Shown: one piece after another, positions 1 through 12,563 of the stretch
Layout: the number at the start of each line of letters is the position of its first letter
How positions within the stretch are numbered: position 1 is the stretch's first letter
From: Symbiodinium natans
Lineage: Eukaryota; Sar; Dinophyceae; Suessiales; Symbiodiniaceae
Length of the DNA stretch: 64,000 nucleotides
Direction: 5' to 3'
Assembly: GCA_905221605.1 (NCBI GenBank)
Contig: CAJNDS010001169.1
Location: 558,001-622,000 of the forward strand
The notes under the pieces: generated by a model
The model's input: only the letters and a program-made list of their open reading frames with translations
The model's database searches: none
What the model was told of the DNA's origin: nothing
Position numbers and translations under genes: made by a program

Positions 1-300
1 AGGATTCTCGTCTTATCACAATTGTGGTCTATTCTCGTTACCAGGAAGACATAGCCATTGGGTCCTTTATATTGCCTCCCACATCTCAACTGACTCGCAC
101 ACAGGTGCCTGGCCTTGAAAATGCGGATGTTCGTCCGCTGGAGGTGGCTGGCTTTAGACTTTAACCCCCATGCCCTAAATCCAGAAAAGGGTTGAGCTTG
201 GGAAGCAACATAGTTTGCAAGACCCCGAAAGCCTAAGCCTAAAACCCCAAAACCCTATATGCGCAAACAGCCCAAAAGCCATAAAGCCTCAAGCCAACAG

Positions 301-366
301 GTCTCCGGCCTCTCTGAGTTGGCCTGCGGCCACTTCCACAACTTGGCACGGGCGCCCACCGGCGAG
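301..366 (+). CDS. RCC1 blade exon (first recognisable)
   Basis: Acceptor AG at 299-300, donor GT at 367-368, 22 codons in phase 0. The peptide ends LACGHFHNLARAPTGE, matching the RCC1 pattern of C-G-x-x-H followed by a Thr/Glu-Gly turn. It joins without a phase break to 527-576, which opens IFVWGANGE, the strand and W-G turn that follow in RCC1 repeats. The two halves of one blade on separate exons are good evidence that splicing was read correctly. Confidence 0.65.
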
Positions 367-3300
367 GTGGGGCAGGGCTGAGCGGGGCGGTGTTCTGGTG
401 GGGCAACCCTAGCCCCCAAGTTGCCCTAACCCTAAAACCTGGGTTTGGGGTTTTGGGTTTAAGGTTCAAGAATTCGGGGACACTAATCAGCCAAAGCCGC
501 CTTGGCTCCTCAAGCCTTGCCTGGAGATCTTCGTCTGGGGAGCCAATGGCGAGTCACAGTCGGAAGCCCAGGAAGCGTGGGCCCGGGGGGGGTGGGGGGA
601 TGGGGGTGGTTTAGAGGTTAGGATTTATGGACTTTGGGTGCTCTCGACGTCAGGTTTTCGGCTTTAAGGTTTCGCGACGTGTTCGGAGATTCGAGCTCAA
701 CGTTCAACACGACATCCCTGTGCACGAAGCCAGTTCTGCAACACAGAAAGGGGTTGATCCTTTTTTATGGGCCCTTGCAAGGGTCTCTGTTGCAGTATAC
801 TTGACAGGGCGCCCAAAAAACCCTAAACCCCGGACCCCCCCCCATGTGGAAGATGTCAAGGCCACCCCCAGAGCAAAGCCCTTCGGTGAGTAATTTAGGA
901 TTACTCGGGGGGAGTTGTTTATTTTTACTCAAGGATGACGGTAGCAAGGGCGGCTGCAAATCTGAAGGCCTTAAGGCCGAAATGCTGCCTAAATGTTGCT
1001 GAGGCTGGGCCTTGGCGCAGACAACGCCGACGACGCCTTCGTGGCGGCACCCTGCAAGGCTGGTTTGTGAATTCGAAGGGGAAGGCTTGTGTTCTATTCA
1101 GGCCTTCAGGGTTTGGGTCTTTAAGAGGATTTCCTGATGTCATCATTTGGAGTTTAGAGACGTTCCACCAGCATGGTGCAGCCCCAAAATGCCATGTTTC
1201 CAGGCATGCACAATCAGCCATTGTCTACCTATGCCTATATCGCGTGATATAGCCCTAAATGTTAACCCAAGAGCGCTGAACACGTTATGAACAGCAACTC
1301 CCGAAGTCCGAAACGTTCCACCCTGAAACCTAACGCTGCCCTCAGTGGTACCAGTGGTGCCCCATTTATCTTGTCTAGCGGTTCGGCTTCCTTTTAAGCC
1401 AACACAAGGCAAACGACCCTCAAACCCCGCTCAGCCAAAACGGGCTCCCTTTCTGCCAAGTAAAGGTCCGAAACCCATGGCCCGCCCTAAACGCCATGAG
1501 ACAAGAACCTTCACTTACCAAGTCGGAAGGCTGACGCCCTCCAGTCCTTACAGGAGGCCTGCGGTTGGGGTGTGCAACTTTACGGGTCCAGGGCTCTTAT
1601 CCGAAAGGGTTTAGGATTTATATGTTCTCATCGGAAAGACTTTACGGTTCAGGTTTGGTGTGTTCATCCGAAGGGGTTCTCTTATCCGAAAGAGTTTAGT
1701 GTCTCGGGCTCTTGTCCGAAGAGTTTAGGGGCTCTTTGCTGAAGAGATGGTGTTTTGGGGTTCGAGTCTAGGGTGAAGGGTTCTGATCGGAAGAGTTCAT
1801 CAGGCGTATTTGAGATGTCAACATCGTTGTTCAGTTTATGCGCATGTAGCAACTCACATCAAATATAATCAACCGAACTGAACTCATTATCGGCAATAAC
1901 CCTGAGATATGGCACTGTTGCATGTATTTTCTTGACCATGGATCAGCTATCTGCCGACATTAATTGGTTGTAGTTTCTAATGTCATTCCAGTGAAAGTAC
2001 AAAGTCTTGAAAGGGAACTAAGCCAAGGAAATTCGTAACGTATGAAATGGTTGTTGGATCAGAGCGGTTTGTTGAGGCTAAGGTTTTGACATTTGCGAAG
2101 CATAAGGAGCAGGCAAGCTGAAGCTTGGAGCCCCCCCCCCCCCCCCCCGCTTTCGACAGTCCCAAGAGGGCGGCTTGGGGACAAAAATTTACCCCGCTGG
2201 GTTTTCCCTACCTTACCTTGTTGGGTCGTGATCTAAAGAGCCGGGGGCCCCGTATGCTAAGGATCTCAACAAAGGGACCCAAAGCAAAACGCCCAAACCC
2301 TAAACCCCGAACTGTCTTAGCAGACTGACTAAGAGAACTGACTAGTTGCTGCAAGACTGTTCCTCTGCGACAGGACCGCCTGAATCCCGAAGCCCTTGAA
2401 ACCGCAAACACCGAACCCAAATTTCATACTTATCCTCTTCTACTATAAAGTGTTCTATGATGTTATATGATGTCATATTCAACCTGTAAAGCACATGGAA
2501 CCCCAAAGACCCAAAGACCCAAAAGCCCCCTGCGCCAGTCGGGAGAGTCGGTGAGCCACTTTGCTGCTGGGCGAAGCCACTCCGCATCGGCGCTCAGGGT
2601 TTAGGTTTTGGGGTTTGGGGTTTAGGGTTTAGGGTTAGGGCTGAGGGCTCACGGCTTGTGTAAGGTAGGCTTGAAGGCTTCAGGGCATGAGGGTACATTT
2701 AAGGTGGTAGGGGTTAGGGCTCGAGGGCTTCAGGGGACTTGGGGTGGAGGTCCCGCTTCAAAGCCACCCGAACCGACTGTATCGTTGGGTTTAGGAATTA
2801 GAGATTCAAGTTTAGAGTTTAGTTTTTAGGGCGTAAGTTTCGATAAGCCCGAAGATCGAACTTCTAGGAGCCCTACAAACAGAAGGCGTTGGATTGGCAA
2901 GGTAAAGCCTGCACCCAAACTGCAGGCTTAGAACCGCAAGTTCGGCTGTGATTGAGGGTCTGGGGTTTCGGGCGTGTTGGGGTTTTAGTTCAACCCTAGA
3001 CCCTGAGCCCTATACTTAAAAAGTTGTCTGAGGTAGTGTCCGGGCCTTGGGAGTGCCCAAAACGCCAAACCCCGAAGCCCAAAACCCGAAACCCTAAAGC
3101 CTTAGGCCCTAGCCGACCCCTAACCCCTACACACGGAAACCCTTGAGCCCCAAACCCCCATAGCACACTGTTGCCCTAAGCCCTGAAGCCCCGAGGTCTT
3201 CGTCACCAGCCCTGGCGGACGCTGCTTCATTAGCGGTTCTAGTCCCAGGGCTTGCTGCTAACACGGATTGTTCGGATATTTAAGGGCGTGACTTGTGACT

Positions 3301-5947
3301 TTGAGGGACGTTGGTTGCTTTTTGCCTTGCTGCATGCACTGATTTGTTTCTTTTGGTTGATTTGGAAGGTAGGTTCATGGTCTGAGTTGGGGAACATTTT
3401 GACTTGAGGTCTGGGGTCCAGGGTTTGGGGTTGCCTGGGTTGCAATGGGTTGGCCGATGTCGGCATGACCCTGAACCCCAAACCCTTAGTACCCTTTACA
3501 GCTAAACCCGAAGAACCCCACTACCCCGAAGAACCCTAGACCCGAAAAAACCCTTAACCCTAAGAACCAGAAACCCAAGCAGTCTTCCGACCTTCTTCCT
3601 GTCGTGCCGTTGCCGCATCCAGATGCATCAAAGCGAAGTGCTGGAAGTTCGGAATGTGGTTGGTGCCCTGTTGTTTGTATCCCCACGCCCAAAGTTATCT
3701 TTGCATCCTCCCAAATGGGCTAGCGAAGTTGGTCATGGAGATGCAGCAAGCTGGAAAGTTGGAGTCAGGGTTGACGCGGCTCACAGTAAACCACAAACCG
3801 CCAAATCCTGCTACAAGCCTTCCAAGCAGCCCTGAGTCCCAAACCCTATTACCGTGCAAAGCCTAGACCCTACAAACCCTATGAATCCTGTAAACCAGTA
3901 TAAGCCCCTATAAACCCAATAACGCCTAAACCCTACACCCTAAACCCTGAACCCTTAAACCGCCCCGAACCCCTGGACCCTCAGCCCTAAAATATAAGTC
4001 CTTGAGCTCTGAAAAGCTTAAACCCCCAACCCTGAAACCCCGAAACCCCTAAACCCCTAAACCCTGAACCCTAATGCCCTAAACCCGACACCCAAAAACC
4101 CAAAACCCCTAAACCATAAACCCTAAGCCCTAAACCCTTGAACCCTGAAATCCCTAAACCCCAAAACCCCCAACTCTAAACCCGAAAAACCCTTAAACCT
4201 AAAACCCCAAACCCTAAACCCGAAACCCTAAATCCTAAACCCTTAACCCCTAAACCCTAATCCCCAAACCCCTAAACCCCAAACCCTAAACCCTAAACCC
4301 CTAAACCCTAAACCCTGCAACCCTTAAACCCCACAGCCAAAGAAGTCAGTTGGCTCGCCGCGGGCTGCAGAGGCCGGCTGCCCACGGCGGAGCCCAGCTC
4401 CTCGTCCTCGCGGCGGAGCGAGGCCCCTCCCCTGAGTTTAGGGTTTTAGGGTTTAGGGTTTGGGGTTTGGCCCCAAGGCCCCCAAGGCCCCCAAGGCCCC
4501 CAAGGGTTTAGGGTTACTTGTTTAGGCTCAGGGTATAGGGTTTAGGGTTTCGGGTGTAGTGTTTAGGGTTTGGGGTTTTGGGTTTGGGGAAAGGGCCCTC
4601 CCTGTTTGACTAGAATCGGCATGAAAAGGCTCCAGTGTAGGGTTTGGGGGCCCTGTTTAGTGAGAAGGGGTAGTCGGGGTAAGGCGGCTATGAGGCGGTC
4701 CGAAGCATGGGTATTCGGTGCTACTTTACAGTATGTTGTGCGGGGATTGTGCGAGTTTAGGGCTTAGAGGGTTTAGGGTGGATTTAGCGGTTTCAGGCAT
4801 TTTGGTGTTTTGGTTTGGCGACTTAGGATTTCAGAGCCTGAACCCCTTAAACCTGAAGCCCCGCACTAAGACGAAGTTTCTAGCCGAGAGGTGCGGGAAA
4901 TCCAGCTGACCGATGCCTCCGCGCAGCCGCAGGTCGGAAGTGGATCCTAGGACCAGTGGCACCTTGCTTTCTGGTTCAGGAATTCGGGGGGTTTAAGGGC
5001 CTTCTCTAAGGGGTGAGGTTCCCACGTGAGAGAAGACAAGAAGGGTCCACATGTTTCAGGTGCTACTGCAGAACCGAAGCACCTAAGCCCGAAAAGCTGA
5101 ACCGGAAAAGCTCCGACATCCCTTCAAAACCTAACAAGTCCTGAAGCCTGCGCCCGAAAGCCCCTTGGTCTTAAACCACAGCCCGAAAGCCCAGAAGCAT
5201 CAGCAAGCTACAGCCCGCAGCTCCATGTTGCTGCCTCGGCTGAGGGCTCTCGACATTCTGCCGAACCCCGTCAGGGGCAGATCGTCTCCTGTGCTGCGGG
5301 GGAGACCACCACCTTCTTCCTTTCGACTGAGGGTGAGGCGCCTGCAGGGTTCTACCTAAAAAGAACCCCCCCCAAAGTCCCCAAACAAAGATCCGCAGCC
5401 CCGTAGGTGTGTAGTCTGTTGTTTCGGGCACTTTGGGGCGGTTGCGTAGACCCTAGGTTCTGGAAGCTACGCTTCAGCCGACTCTACAAGAGCCACAACT
5501 TGTGGGGGGTACTTCTGTCAAATCTTGTCGACCGAAATCTAGCGGAATCTAGCGGGCAGTCAGAATTCCTACGTTCACGCCCGCAGAATCTCCATATACG
5601 CCCTGACAGTAGTGCCTCTACTGACTCGTCCGATCTTGTCGCCCTGAAGCACCAGTTTAGTGTGTAGGGTTTAGGAAAGGTCGGCCAGGGTGCCCTCAGA
5701 ATAAACCCCAAACTCTGATCCTGCACTCAACCTACAACCTTCCCCCCGCTCAAAAACCCAAAGACTTCGCCCCCAGGGTTCTAGAATCTAAGCACAAACC
5801 CTGCAAAGCTCACTGAACCATACTCCCAAAGTTCTCAACTCCAGGAGTCCCAAATGAAACCCCAAACCCAACCGTCTGACCCCTACAGCTCAAGCCCTTT
5901 TGAGGTTTGGTCTTGGCTGGGGGAGGAGGCTGCTGCAGCCCCGGAGG
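301..5947 (+). CDS. RCC1-type beta-propeller protein, multi-exon, 5' end outside window
   Basis: Candidate exons: 301-366, 527-576, 861-885, 1004-1062, 1554-1569, 2539-2598, 4871-4932, 5221-5332, 5889-5947. Several carry the RCC1 blade signature (invariant Gly and His before a strand, then a W-G turn): LACGHFHNLARAPTGE joins in phase to IFVWGANGESQSE; LGLGADNADDAFVAAPCK; VSHFAAGRSHSASAL; QIVSCAAGETTTFFLSTE; FEVWSWLGEE. RCC1 family proteins are seven-bladed propellers used in Ran exchange, ubiquitin ligases and other scaffolds, so the exact role is unknown. Donors are GT; the 2598 donor is GTTTAGG, part of the intronic telomere-like repeat. Frames of the smallest exons (861, 1554) are uncertain and their phases do not all agree, so exons are probably missing. 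The segments 3200-3250, 3571-3660, 3700-3790 and 4336-4433 also sit between C-type and G-type repeats and may be further exons. Confidence 0.62.
3838..4335 (+). repeat. Degenerate CCCTAAA array (C-type)
   Basis: About 500 bp of CCCTAAA and one-base variants (CCCCAAA, CCCGAAA, CCCTGAA). It is followed by a 98-bp GC-rich unique piece (possible exon) and a G-type stretch at 4434-4590. Confidence 0.9.
5221..5332 (+). CDS. RCC1 blade exon
   Basis: Acceptor CCCGCAG ends at 5220; donor GGTGAGG gives GT at 5333. The 37-codon frame ends QIVSCAAGETTTFFLSTE, an RCC1 repeat core (Cys-Ala-Ala-Gly, then the hydrophobic strand and Thr-Glu turn). This is the longest exon of the first RCC1-like gene. The next recognisable exon (5889-5947) supplies VWSW, but its phase does not fit directly, so a small exon may lie between (5390-5400 is a candidate). 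Confidence 0.6.
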
Positions 5948-7290
5948 GTTTGGGGACCATCGGCAAGTTCGCTCAAAGTCGCAGGGTTTGGGGGGTCCAG
6001 GGTCCAGGGTTTAGGAGCCCTTCTTTGTGGCCCACAAAGAGTTAGCCGACAGATTGCGCACGCTAAGCCCCAAACCCTAAATCGACGAAGTTGGGGCTTG
6101 AGGGCCACCTCCACCCCCAAAAAGATCTAAGCCCGAAGCGTTTCTTTCGGGTTCCATGCGCTGCCAGGCTCAGCAGCTTCATGCCACATTTTACTGTTTA
6201 GGGTAACCACCAAAACTCCAAGTCCGTGTCAGCCCCAAACCCCAAACCCCAAACCCCAAACTCCAAATCCCAAACCCCAAACTTTTGTTCCTATCTTTAC
6301 TGGTTTCCCTCATAATCCCCATTGGATCCAAAAAAAAGGGGTACCCTTGTTGTTCCCAGCGTGCCGGGGAAGCCTCAGAGATCCGAAGCCAAAAACCCTC
6401 AAGTCGGCCTCAGCAGCCTCGAGCCATGCGCGTCTTCGTCGAGGTTCTCAACAGACGCTGAGCTGCTTCAGCCAACGAGCTTTGGGATGTCACCTCCCCC
6501 CTCCTTCTCCCCCCTCTCCCCCTCTCTCCCCCCATCTCTCCCCCCGCTCTCCGCCCCTCTCTCCCCCCCTTTTTTTTGTTTTTGTTTCGGACTGGGTATC
6601 GTCGCTTGTGTTGTCGTTTTGTGGGAGAACATCTTCACCGTCAAGCCATTCTCTTCCCCCACAGCTCCCTGAGACCCTTTGATTTCGAAGCCCTAGGCTC
6701 CAAATTTTGAATTGTGCAAACCTAAACCCTGAACCCTAAACCCTAAACCCTAAACCCTAAACCCTAAACCCTAAACCCTAAACCCGAAACGACAATAGCC
6801 TCTAAATCGCGGAAGCTCGACCCTGCGCTCAGAAACGCCCATGAGCTTCCAGCCCTCCGACACGATTGCCGTCGACACCTGGCTTCCCTCGTCTTAGGGA
6901 TCCCCCTGAGCCCTGAACCCTAAACCCTAAATCCTAAATCCTAAATCCTAAATCCTAAACCCTGCACCCTACAACCCTACACCCCAATTCCTAAACCACA
7001 ACCCCCAAGCCCTAAACCTTAAACGGGGCTAAGGGCTAACTCAGGGTGTGAGGGCTCTTGGGTGATACAGAAGCCGAAGAAGACTGTCCCCTTTACGATC
7101 CCTGGCCAACATCATATGGGGGTTTCCTAAATAAGGCTAGCCCCGTGTTTCAGGGCTGGGTTTTGGGCTTCATGGCTTGGGGCTGTAGGATCCGGGGCTT
7201 CAGGCTTTCCTTGTCCCAAAGCCCTCAACCTTAAAGCCCTGAACCTCCCCTCCTAAACCCTGCTTCCGGGTGTTTTGGTTCCTCTTACAG
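5948..7290. other. Intron or intergenic stretch, C-type repeats and a pyrimidine tract
   Basis: Contains CCCCAAA runs near 6235-6285, a 90-nt C/T-rich tract at 6490-6580, a CCCTAAA run at about 6720-6790 and another at 6908-7020. Two weak exon-like pieces lie inside: around 6420-6445 (a Met-Arg-Val-Phe-Val-Glu start that resembles the first strand of a ubiquitin fold) and 6840-6895. I cannot place them in a gene with confidence. Confidence 0.35.
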
Positions 7291-9909
7291 GAGCCATGGG
7301 ATGCCTTTAGGTTCAGTAGGGTAGCTCCAAGAACAAAAGCCCTAAAGAACGCTTAATCTCCCTGCTTCCTAGAAACCCAAAGCCCTGAGCCCTAAAAGCA
7401 TTCAAATCTAAACCCTTGCAACAAAACCCTGCCCCCAAACCCTTAAACCAAACTCGTGAACCCGGAGAAGGTGAAGTCCAAGCTCGAGGGCATCTTCCTG
7501 CAGCAGCTGCAGAAGCAGGGAGAGGAAGATGTCACAGAGGCAGCCCTCCAGGGCGCGGAGGGTTGAAGTGGCCCTACATGCGACTGAGTTGGAGCCCTAA
7601 AACACCGTTCAGCCTAGAGCCCTAAGTTCGGACCCTAAACCTTATGTTCATGTTCTAGACCCTAACCCAAGTTACAAATCCCAAGCCCTGCAAATCCTCA
7701 GCCCTGAAGCGCGAACCAGCAAGAGCCCGAAATAGGTGGACATCACGCTGACCTTCAATGACCGCGTCCTCCAGGACTGCTTACCTGCTTACCCCAGATC
7801 CCACAATCCTTTCTTCGTACTTCCCCAAAGCAGGAAAATTTGGCTCCTTAACACGAAGAGGGGCCGTGGTGGGGTGGAGTGTGGCTTTGGACAAGAGCGT
7901 GGCTCTGCTGGTGGCCCCAAGGGGCTGCCCACCAAAATAATTTTCCCCCAAACTTGACACTCAGAATTAGGGCCCCGTGCATACTATGGGGTCGGAAGAA
8001 TTACTATTATTATTCCCCTTATGGTCCCTTTGTAAGTATACTATCCCCCGACTCCACTTATTCAGGCCCCAAAATCAGGGCCCCACGGATATTTTCCCCC
8101 CCTCAGACAGGACGAGGAGACCCTCCAGGGCGCCGGCGTCACGGAGAACGCCACGATCACGGCGCTCTCCCGGAAGCTGGCCGAGGCTTCCTTTTTGGGT
8201 TGATAAGGGCTTATTAGGGCTTAATTAGGGTTTACTAGAGTTTACTCGGACCTACTAGGGCTTGCTAGGGTTTACTCCGGTTTATTGGGTATGTTTAGGG
8301 TTTCTTCGGGTTTGTTAGGGTTTGGACCACCGTCGCTGTGTTTGCACCCCCCCTTTACCGTTGTATTCACCCGCTCTTCTGTTAGCCTGGCAAGCGCGAT
8401 GAATCCATTCGATGCTTATATGCCTCGTTCCGGCTCTCATCCTAGCATCATTCTATTTGCAGATGGGGTCTCTGTGTAATTCTTGAAGGGCTGTGGAACG
8501 CCTGGGAATGCGGCAAGTTGCAGAGTCTCGAGCGACCGGCCACCCAGAGCCGCTGTAACTGCAGCAGTTCAGTATGCCGAGCGCTGTTCATAACATGTTT
8601 TCCTTCAAAGAGTCTCCAAACATCGCGTCCCTTTAGGGAAAATCGATGTTCTAGATTTTAGGCTGGTCCTTGATGACCAGAATCCCTCTGACTGTCAGCG
8701 CTGTTGGCATGCGACGATGAACGGACGCTCCCAAAACCTTGGCATTTGCGACAATCGCACGCAGTGTACTTTTGACCTGCGAAGTCAAGCTAAGGCTCCT
8801 AAAGCGACAGCAGTTGCAAGGATCGCATGTCCCAAGCTGGAACACCTCCCCTCCCCAATGAAAAACACACACATGTCATTTCAACAGCGTCAACATCGTA
8901 AAAACGCCGCACCCAAACACGATTCAGGCTGAGTTTGAAAAATCAGGACATTTTGAGCGCTGACCACTTGGTGTTGGGATGCCTTGGGCTTCATGGGGCT
9001 TCATGGGTAGTTGGGTTTGGTTCATATGAAGGTGCTCCTCAAGCGGCAACAGTTAAGCAGGCTACGCTAGGCAGGTGGGGGGTTTGGGGTCGGGAGCTTT
9101 GAGGAGGTTTCTGGTGTTCATGCTTGAGGTCTGTTACCGCAAGCAGAAGGCTTGCCGTGATGGCTTATAGCCTTCAAAGTGGACTAGAGTTACCGCAAAG
9201 TGATCTGCAACGTTCACTTGTTTGCGAGCCGCTTCACACGCCCCGAAGGCTCGTGGGCAGCTGTATGTAGAGCCTCAAATACGGATAAAGCTTCTTAAGA
9301 CAACCCCAGTTTCTACCCGCGAACCTCACGCTGAGTCAAACCCTAAATCCTGAGGCATAGGCCCTAAACCCTAAACCCTACACGGCCCTACACCCAAAAC
9401 CCTAAATCCTAGGCAGAAAAACCCTCATGCCCTGTCGAGAAGGTGCACGGCCATCACAGTGGCGTTTTCTCTGTCAGGACGTGGGCAGTGGGTTTCCCTA
9501 CCTAAGCCCTAAACCCCAAGCCGCTTGTTTTGGGGTTGGGTTTTTTTTGGGGGGGAGAGCCAAACCGAAAGCCTCCAAAAAAACCCAAGCTCCCTCATCT
9601 GAAGCTTGAACTTTATGCCTGTAAGCCTTCGCGTACATGGCTCTTCTGTCCAGGCTTCGGCTCAACGGGTCAAGAGACCCCTAGCCCGTACCCCCCTGGA
9701 AGCCGGATAGAAACTTTCAGAGTGACTCGCAACGCAGCCCTTAACCCCAGACCCCACCGAAATGACGGCAACTGTCAACCAAGAAGGTCCCCCAAACCCT
9801 AAACCCTAAACCCTAAACCCTAAACCCCAAACCCTAAGCCCTCGAAGGAAGGCCTTCGAAGAACTTGCCGAGCTCGGCGAGAGCACGGCGGAGAAGGAGC
9901 TGCAGGCGG
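7291..9909 (+). CDS. Multi-exon gene with ubiquitin-like fold segment
   Basis: Exons: 7291-7310 (acceptor CCTCTTACAG, encodes EPWDAF, donor GTTCAG), 7468-7552, 7736-7774, 8111 to about 8191, and 9852-9909. The 7736-7774 exon gives VDITLTFNDRVLQ and the next opens DEETLQGAGVTENATITAL. Together they follow the strand, turn and L-x-D-x-x-T-L-x-x-x-G-I layout of ubiquitin-like beta-grasp domains (compare the middle of ubiquitin itself). Exon 7468 encodes a Lys/Glu/Gln-rich helix ending EEDVTEAALQ; 9852 encodes AFEELAELGESTAEKELQA. The 7774 donor is GA after AG and the 7552 donor GC. Whether 9852 belongs to the same gene is unknown. Confidence 0.5.
7985..8070 (+). mobile_element. Short dispersed repeat family 2, copy a
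   Basis: An 86-bp AT-richer segment starting TATGGGGTCGGAA and ending CTTATTCAGGCCCC. It aligns end to end with 44861-44945, sharing the start, a central GTAAGTATACTA / CAAGTATACTA word and the end. It lies in an intron between the two ubiquitin-like exons. Short length, shared ends and no coding suggest a non-autonomous (MITE- or SINE-like) element, but no clear terminal inverted repeat is seen. Confidence 0.45.
8320..9850. other. Non-coding stretch without a convincing gene
   Basis: G-type repeats end near 8330. From 8330 to 9320 the sequence is unique, with no C or G telomere-like runs and only short ORFs, none recognisable. CCCTAAA-type repeats return at 9330-9420. A possible short exon lies at 9420-9480 (Val-Glu-Lys-Val-His-Gly-His-His), flanked on both sides by C-type repeat, and a G-run occurs at 9530-9555. 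C-type repeats at 9780-9845 lead into the 9852 exon. Confidence 0.3.
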
Positions 9910-10117
9910 GTTCAGAAGCTAGGTAGGCCCTTGAAATATAATTTATATTTCCCCTTTATTGGATTTAAGAGGGTCATATGTAGGGATACTATATATATAT
10001 ATGTAGGGATAATTTTTCAGAGGGTTTTAAGGGCCCTCCGAGGAAGACAGCAGCATGTCGTGAAGGTTCGGTTAGGGTCTGGGTTTACCGCCAGGGTATG
10101 GGGCTTGTGCAGTCCAT

Positions 10118-11935
10118 TCGTTTTCTTGAATATAATGATGTTAATAATTTGTCTTTCAATTTGTTCATTTTACTACTATGGGTTGAGGTATTTATTGTAT
10201 TATTCAATGTTTTAGTATATACACTATAATTCCATTCCTCTTTTATTTCAGCAGTACATAATTTGGTCATACTTTTGCTATTAAGATACCAGTACCAGTT
10301 AAAATCTCACACGTATATATAGAGAGAGTAAATTCTTATATTGAAAGTTAAATACTCAACTAGTGTTTTTGTCATGATTAATATATTGTAGAGGAATATC
10401 TTCATTTCAGTTTATCTATCAGAATATTGAATAGTTTTCTTACATCTTGGAGATAAGCTATATTAACATTGTATTTGAATCATCTTAAATTTAACCGTTT
10501 TCCAAAAAAGTAACATACATTCATGTTCATTTTGTCATATAGTTCTTGCACAGACCATAATACAGGAAACCGATTTTCTGCGAAATGTTCTTTACAAAAT
10601 TTACATTTGTATTATCATTAGTTAATGTTTTTAGTAATTCTTACATGTACTATATTCAAATAGCATTTATTAATGGGTTGAATAGTTAATTAATTTCCAA
10701 AATATTGTCTACTAGAATTGTACTAGTTTTCCCTGGCAATTGTTATACTAAGATTTCTCTTCTTGTAGAAGTTGTACTTGCTGCAATTTCTGTTCTTTTA
10801 CTTGTGAGAATGATGAACCAAGAAATTTCATTTTTCCTTTGAAAGAAAATGAAATTTGTGCAACCTTATGTCATTTAACATCTGTCCGCTTCTATCGCTT
10901 ATGGTATATTTTTGATAGAATTCAAGTACATATTCAGAAACATTCTCTATGTTTGGTACACATATGGATTTTTCGTTATATTGATCAATATTTTTTGGGT
11001 TTGATTATGTAGTAGTAAACAGCACAACAATAATGATGATGATGATGATTCCATTCACCAAATAGAAGAATTGAATATTCAGGAAATGAAAGGATCAAGT
11101 GAAATAAATGTTATGCGGGTTAGATGCGTTAAGAATCTTTCTTGCCAAATTTGAACAGTTGGATAAAGAAAGAAGGATAAAGGGAACGTGCCAGGAAATT
11201 TATATTTATGTAGTTATAGAAGCAATATTACAAGTGTATGGCATGTTTTTATCTTAATTCAATCAGTATGGTGCATGTATCTATATTTCCATTGTTTATA
11301 CATACAGCAATATACCCTGTTAATAATGTTCCACAAAAAGCCGTATCATCATGTTTACAATATGATGGATATTTATAAACTAACACTTTCTGTATTATTT
11401 ACACATCTTCTACGAATGTGTCCCAAAATTCTGTCATCTATCTTAAAAACAAGACAACCTCCATGAAAAATCTGTTGTTGCCATGAATAATTCTAAATTT
11501 TTAGTCAAGTATTCATCTGGGCCTTCTGCAGTTTTTATTTGTTTTTTAATTTGTTTCTACAAATTATTGAATATGTAATGTGTCGTTATTTATATCATAT
11601 TTAGATCTTGCTATATGAGTTTTATCTTGCAAAAGTTGTATTTTCATCATAGTATAGTTTTGGGGTGAACATGAACACACTATGAGTAGTTTCGATATTT
11701 TCATGTTTGTTCTCGCTACCATTCGAGCAAATAATTTTGTTCTCGCTGCTGTTCAAACAAAGTCATTTGTAAAAACAATACTGTTATACATTTTTTTCGT
11801 GATGTAAATTTCCACGAGCAAAAGTATTTGTTGTTATCATTTCCAAACTATTCAGTTTCGTTATTACATTTTCCTGTTAAATATTCGTATACAGAAATAG
11901 AATATAATTTAGAAATTTAGGGTATCTCTTTGGGT
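10118..11935. other. AT-rich island of about 1.8 kb
   Basis: Composition changes sharply: flanks are GC-rich with telomere-like repeats, whereas this block is dominated by A and T, has none of those repeats, and has only short ORFs (longest about 90 codons). The 9-mer GAATATAAT occurs near each edge (10128-10136 and 11900-11908), possibly a target duplication or chance. The minus strand shows faint resemblance to LINE reverse transcriptase words (a K-x-A-x-G-P-D-E stretch near 11530 and K-F-L-G-S-S-F-S near 10850), but in scrambled order and with stops. A decayed retroelement, an organelle-derived insert or an assembly join are all possible. A GAT microsatellite lies at about 11034-11048. Confidence 0.55.
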
Positions 11936-12223
11936 TCCAGCACCCAAAGCTCACGCGTTTGGAAGAAAACTTGATTTAGGGTTTGGGGTTGCGGGATTCA
12001 GAACTTGGGGTAGCTCCGGCGGGGAAGGGAGAGTTCCCCCATACACCCCCTAAATTCTGGGTCAAAGCCTTGAAAACCCGAAAGCCCAAAAACCGGTAAA
12101 CAAACAACCAAATCCCCAAACCCCAAAGCAATAACCTAAACTCCAAGCCGTCTGTAGGCCTCCAAAACCTCCTGGTCTTCCTTCGGTGCGGCCGAAGGCC
12201 CTCAACCAAGCACCTCCCTTCAG

Positions 12224-12250
12224 CCTCTTCTGCAACATCCAGGATGCTGG
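12224..12250 (+). CDS. 27-nt candidate exon between C-type and G-type repeats
   Basis: C-type repeats run to about 12170, then acceptor CCCTTCAG, a 27-nt unique piece (one frame reads LFCNIQDAG), and the donor GTTTAGGG, which is itself the first unit of a G-type array to 12360. It is a clean example of the repeat-exon-repeat layout. Gene membership is unknown; it lies between the AT-rich island and the DUF221-like gene. Confidence 0.4.
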
Positions 12251-12563
12251 GTTTAGGGTTTAGGCTTAGGATTAAGGGTTTAGGGTTTAGGGTTTAGGGT
12301 TCAGGAGGGTTCAGGGCTTAGGGTTTAGGGTTTACGTCCCGGGTTTTCGGTTTAGGGTTTTGAAGTCAGAAGGGGTCGGCTTTTTTTGGGTGGTTTAGTT
12401 TGAGTGTTTCTTAGTTTGATCGGTGGGGGTTTGGGTGGCAGGATGCAACTCCACACACCAAAAAAACAAAACCCCCAAACTCTTAGCCTTGAACCCTCAA
12501 ACCGTCAAGAAGCGCTCGCAAGCCCCCTCCAAACCCCCATTAAAAGCCCGCCTTGCAAACCCT

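Noticed and set aside
6468-6662. Charged Gly/Glu-rich minus ORF
   Set aside because: It is the complement of a C/T-rich tract in an intron or spacer.
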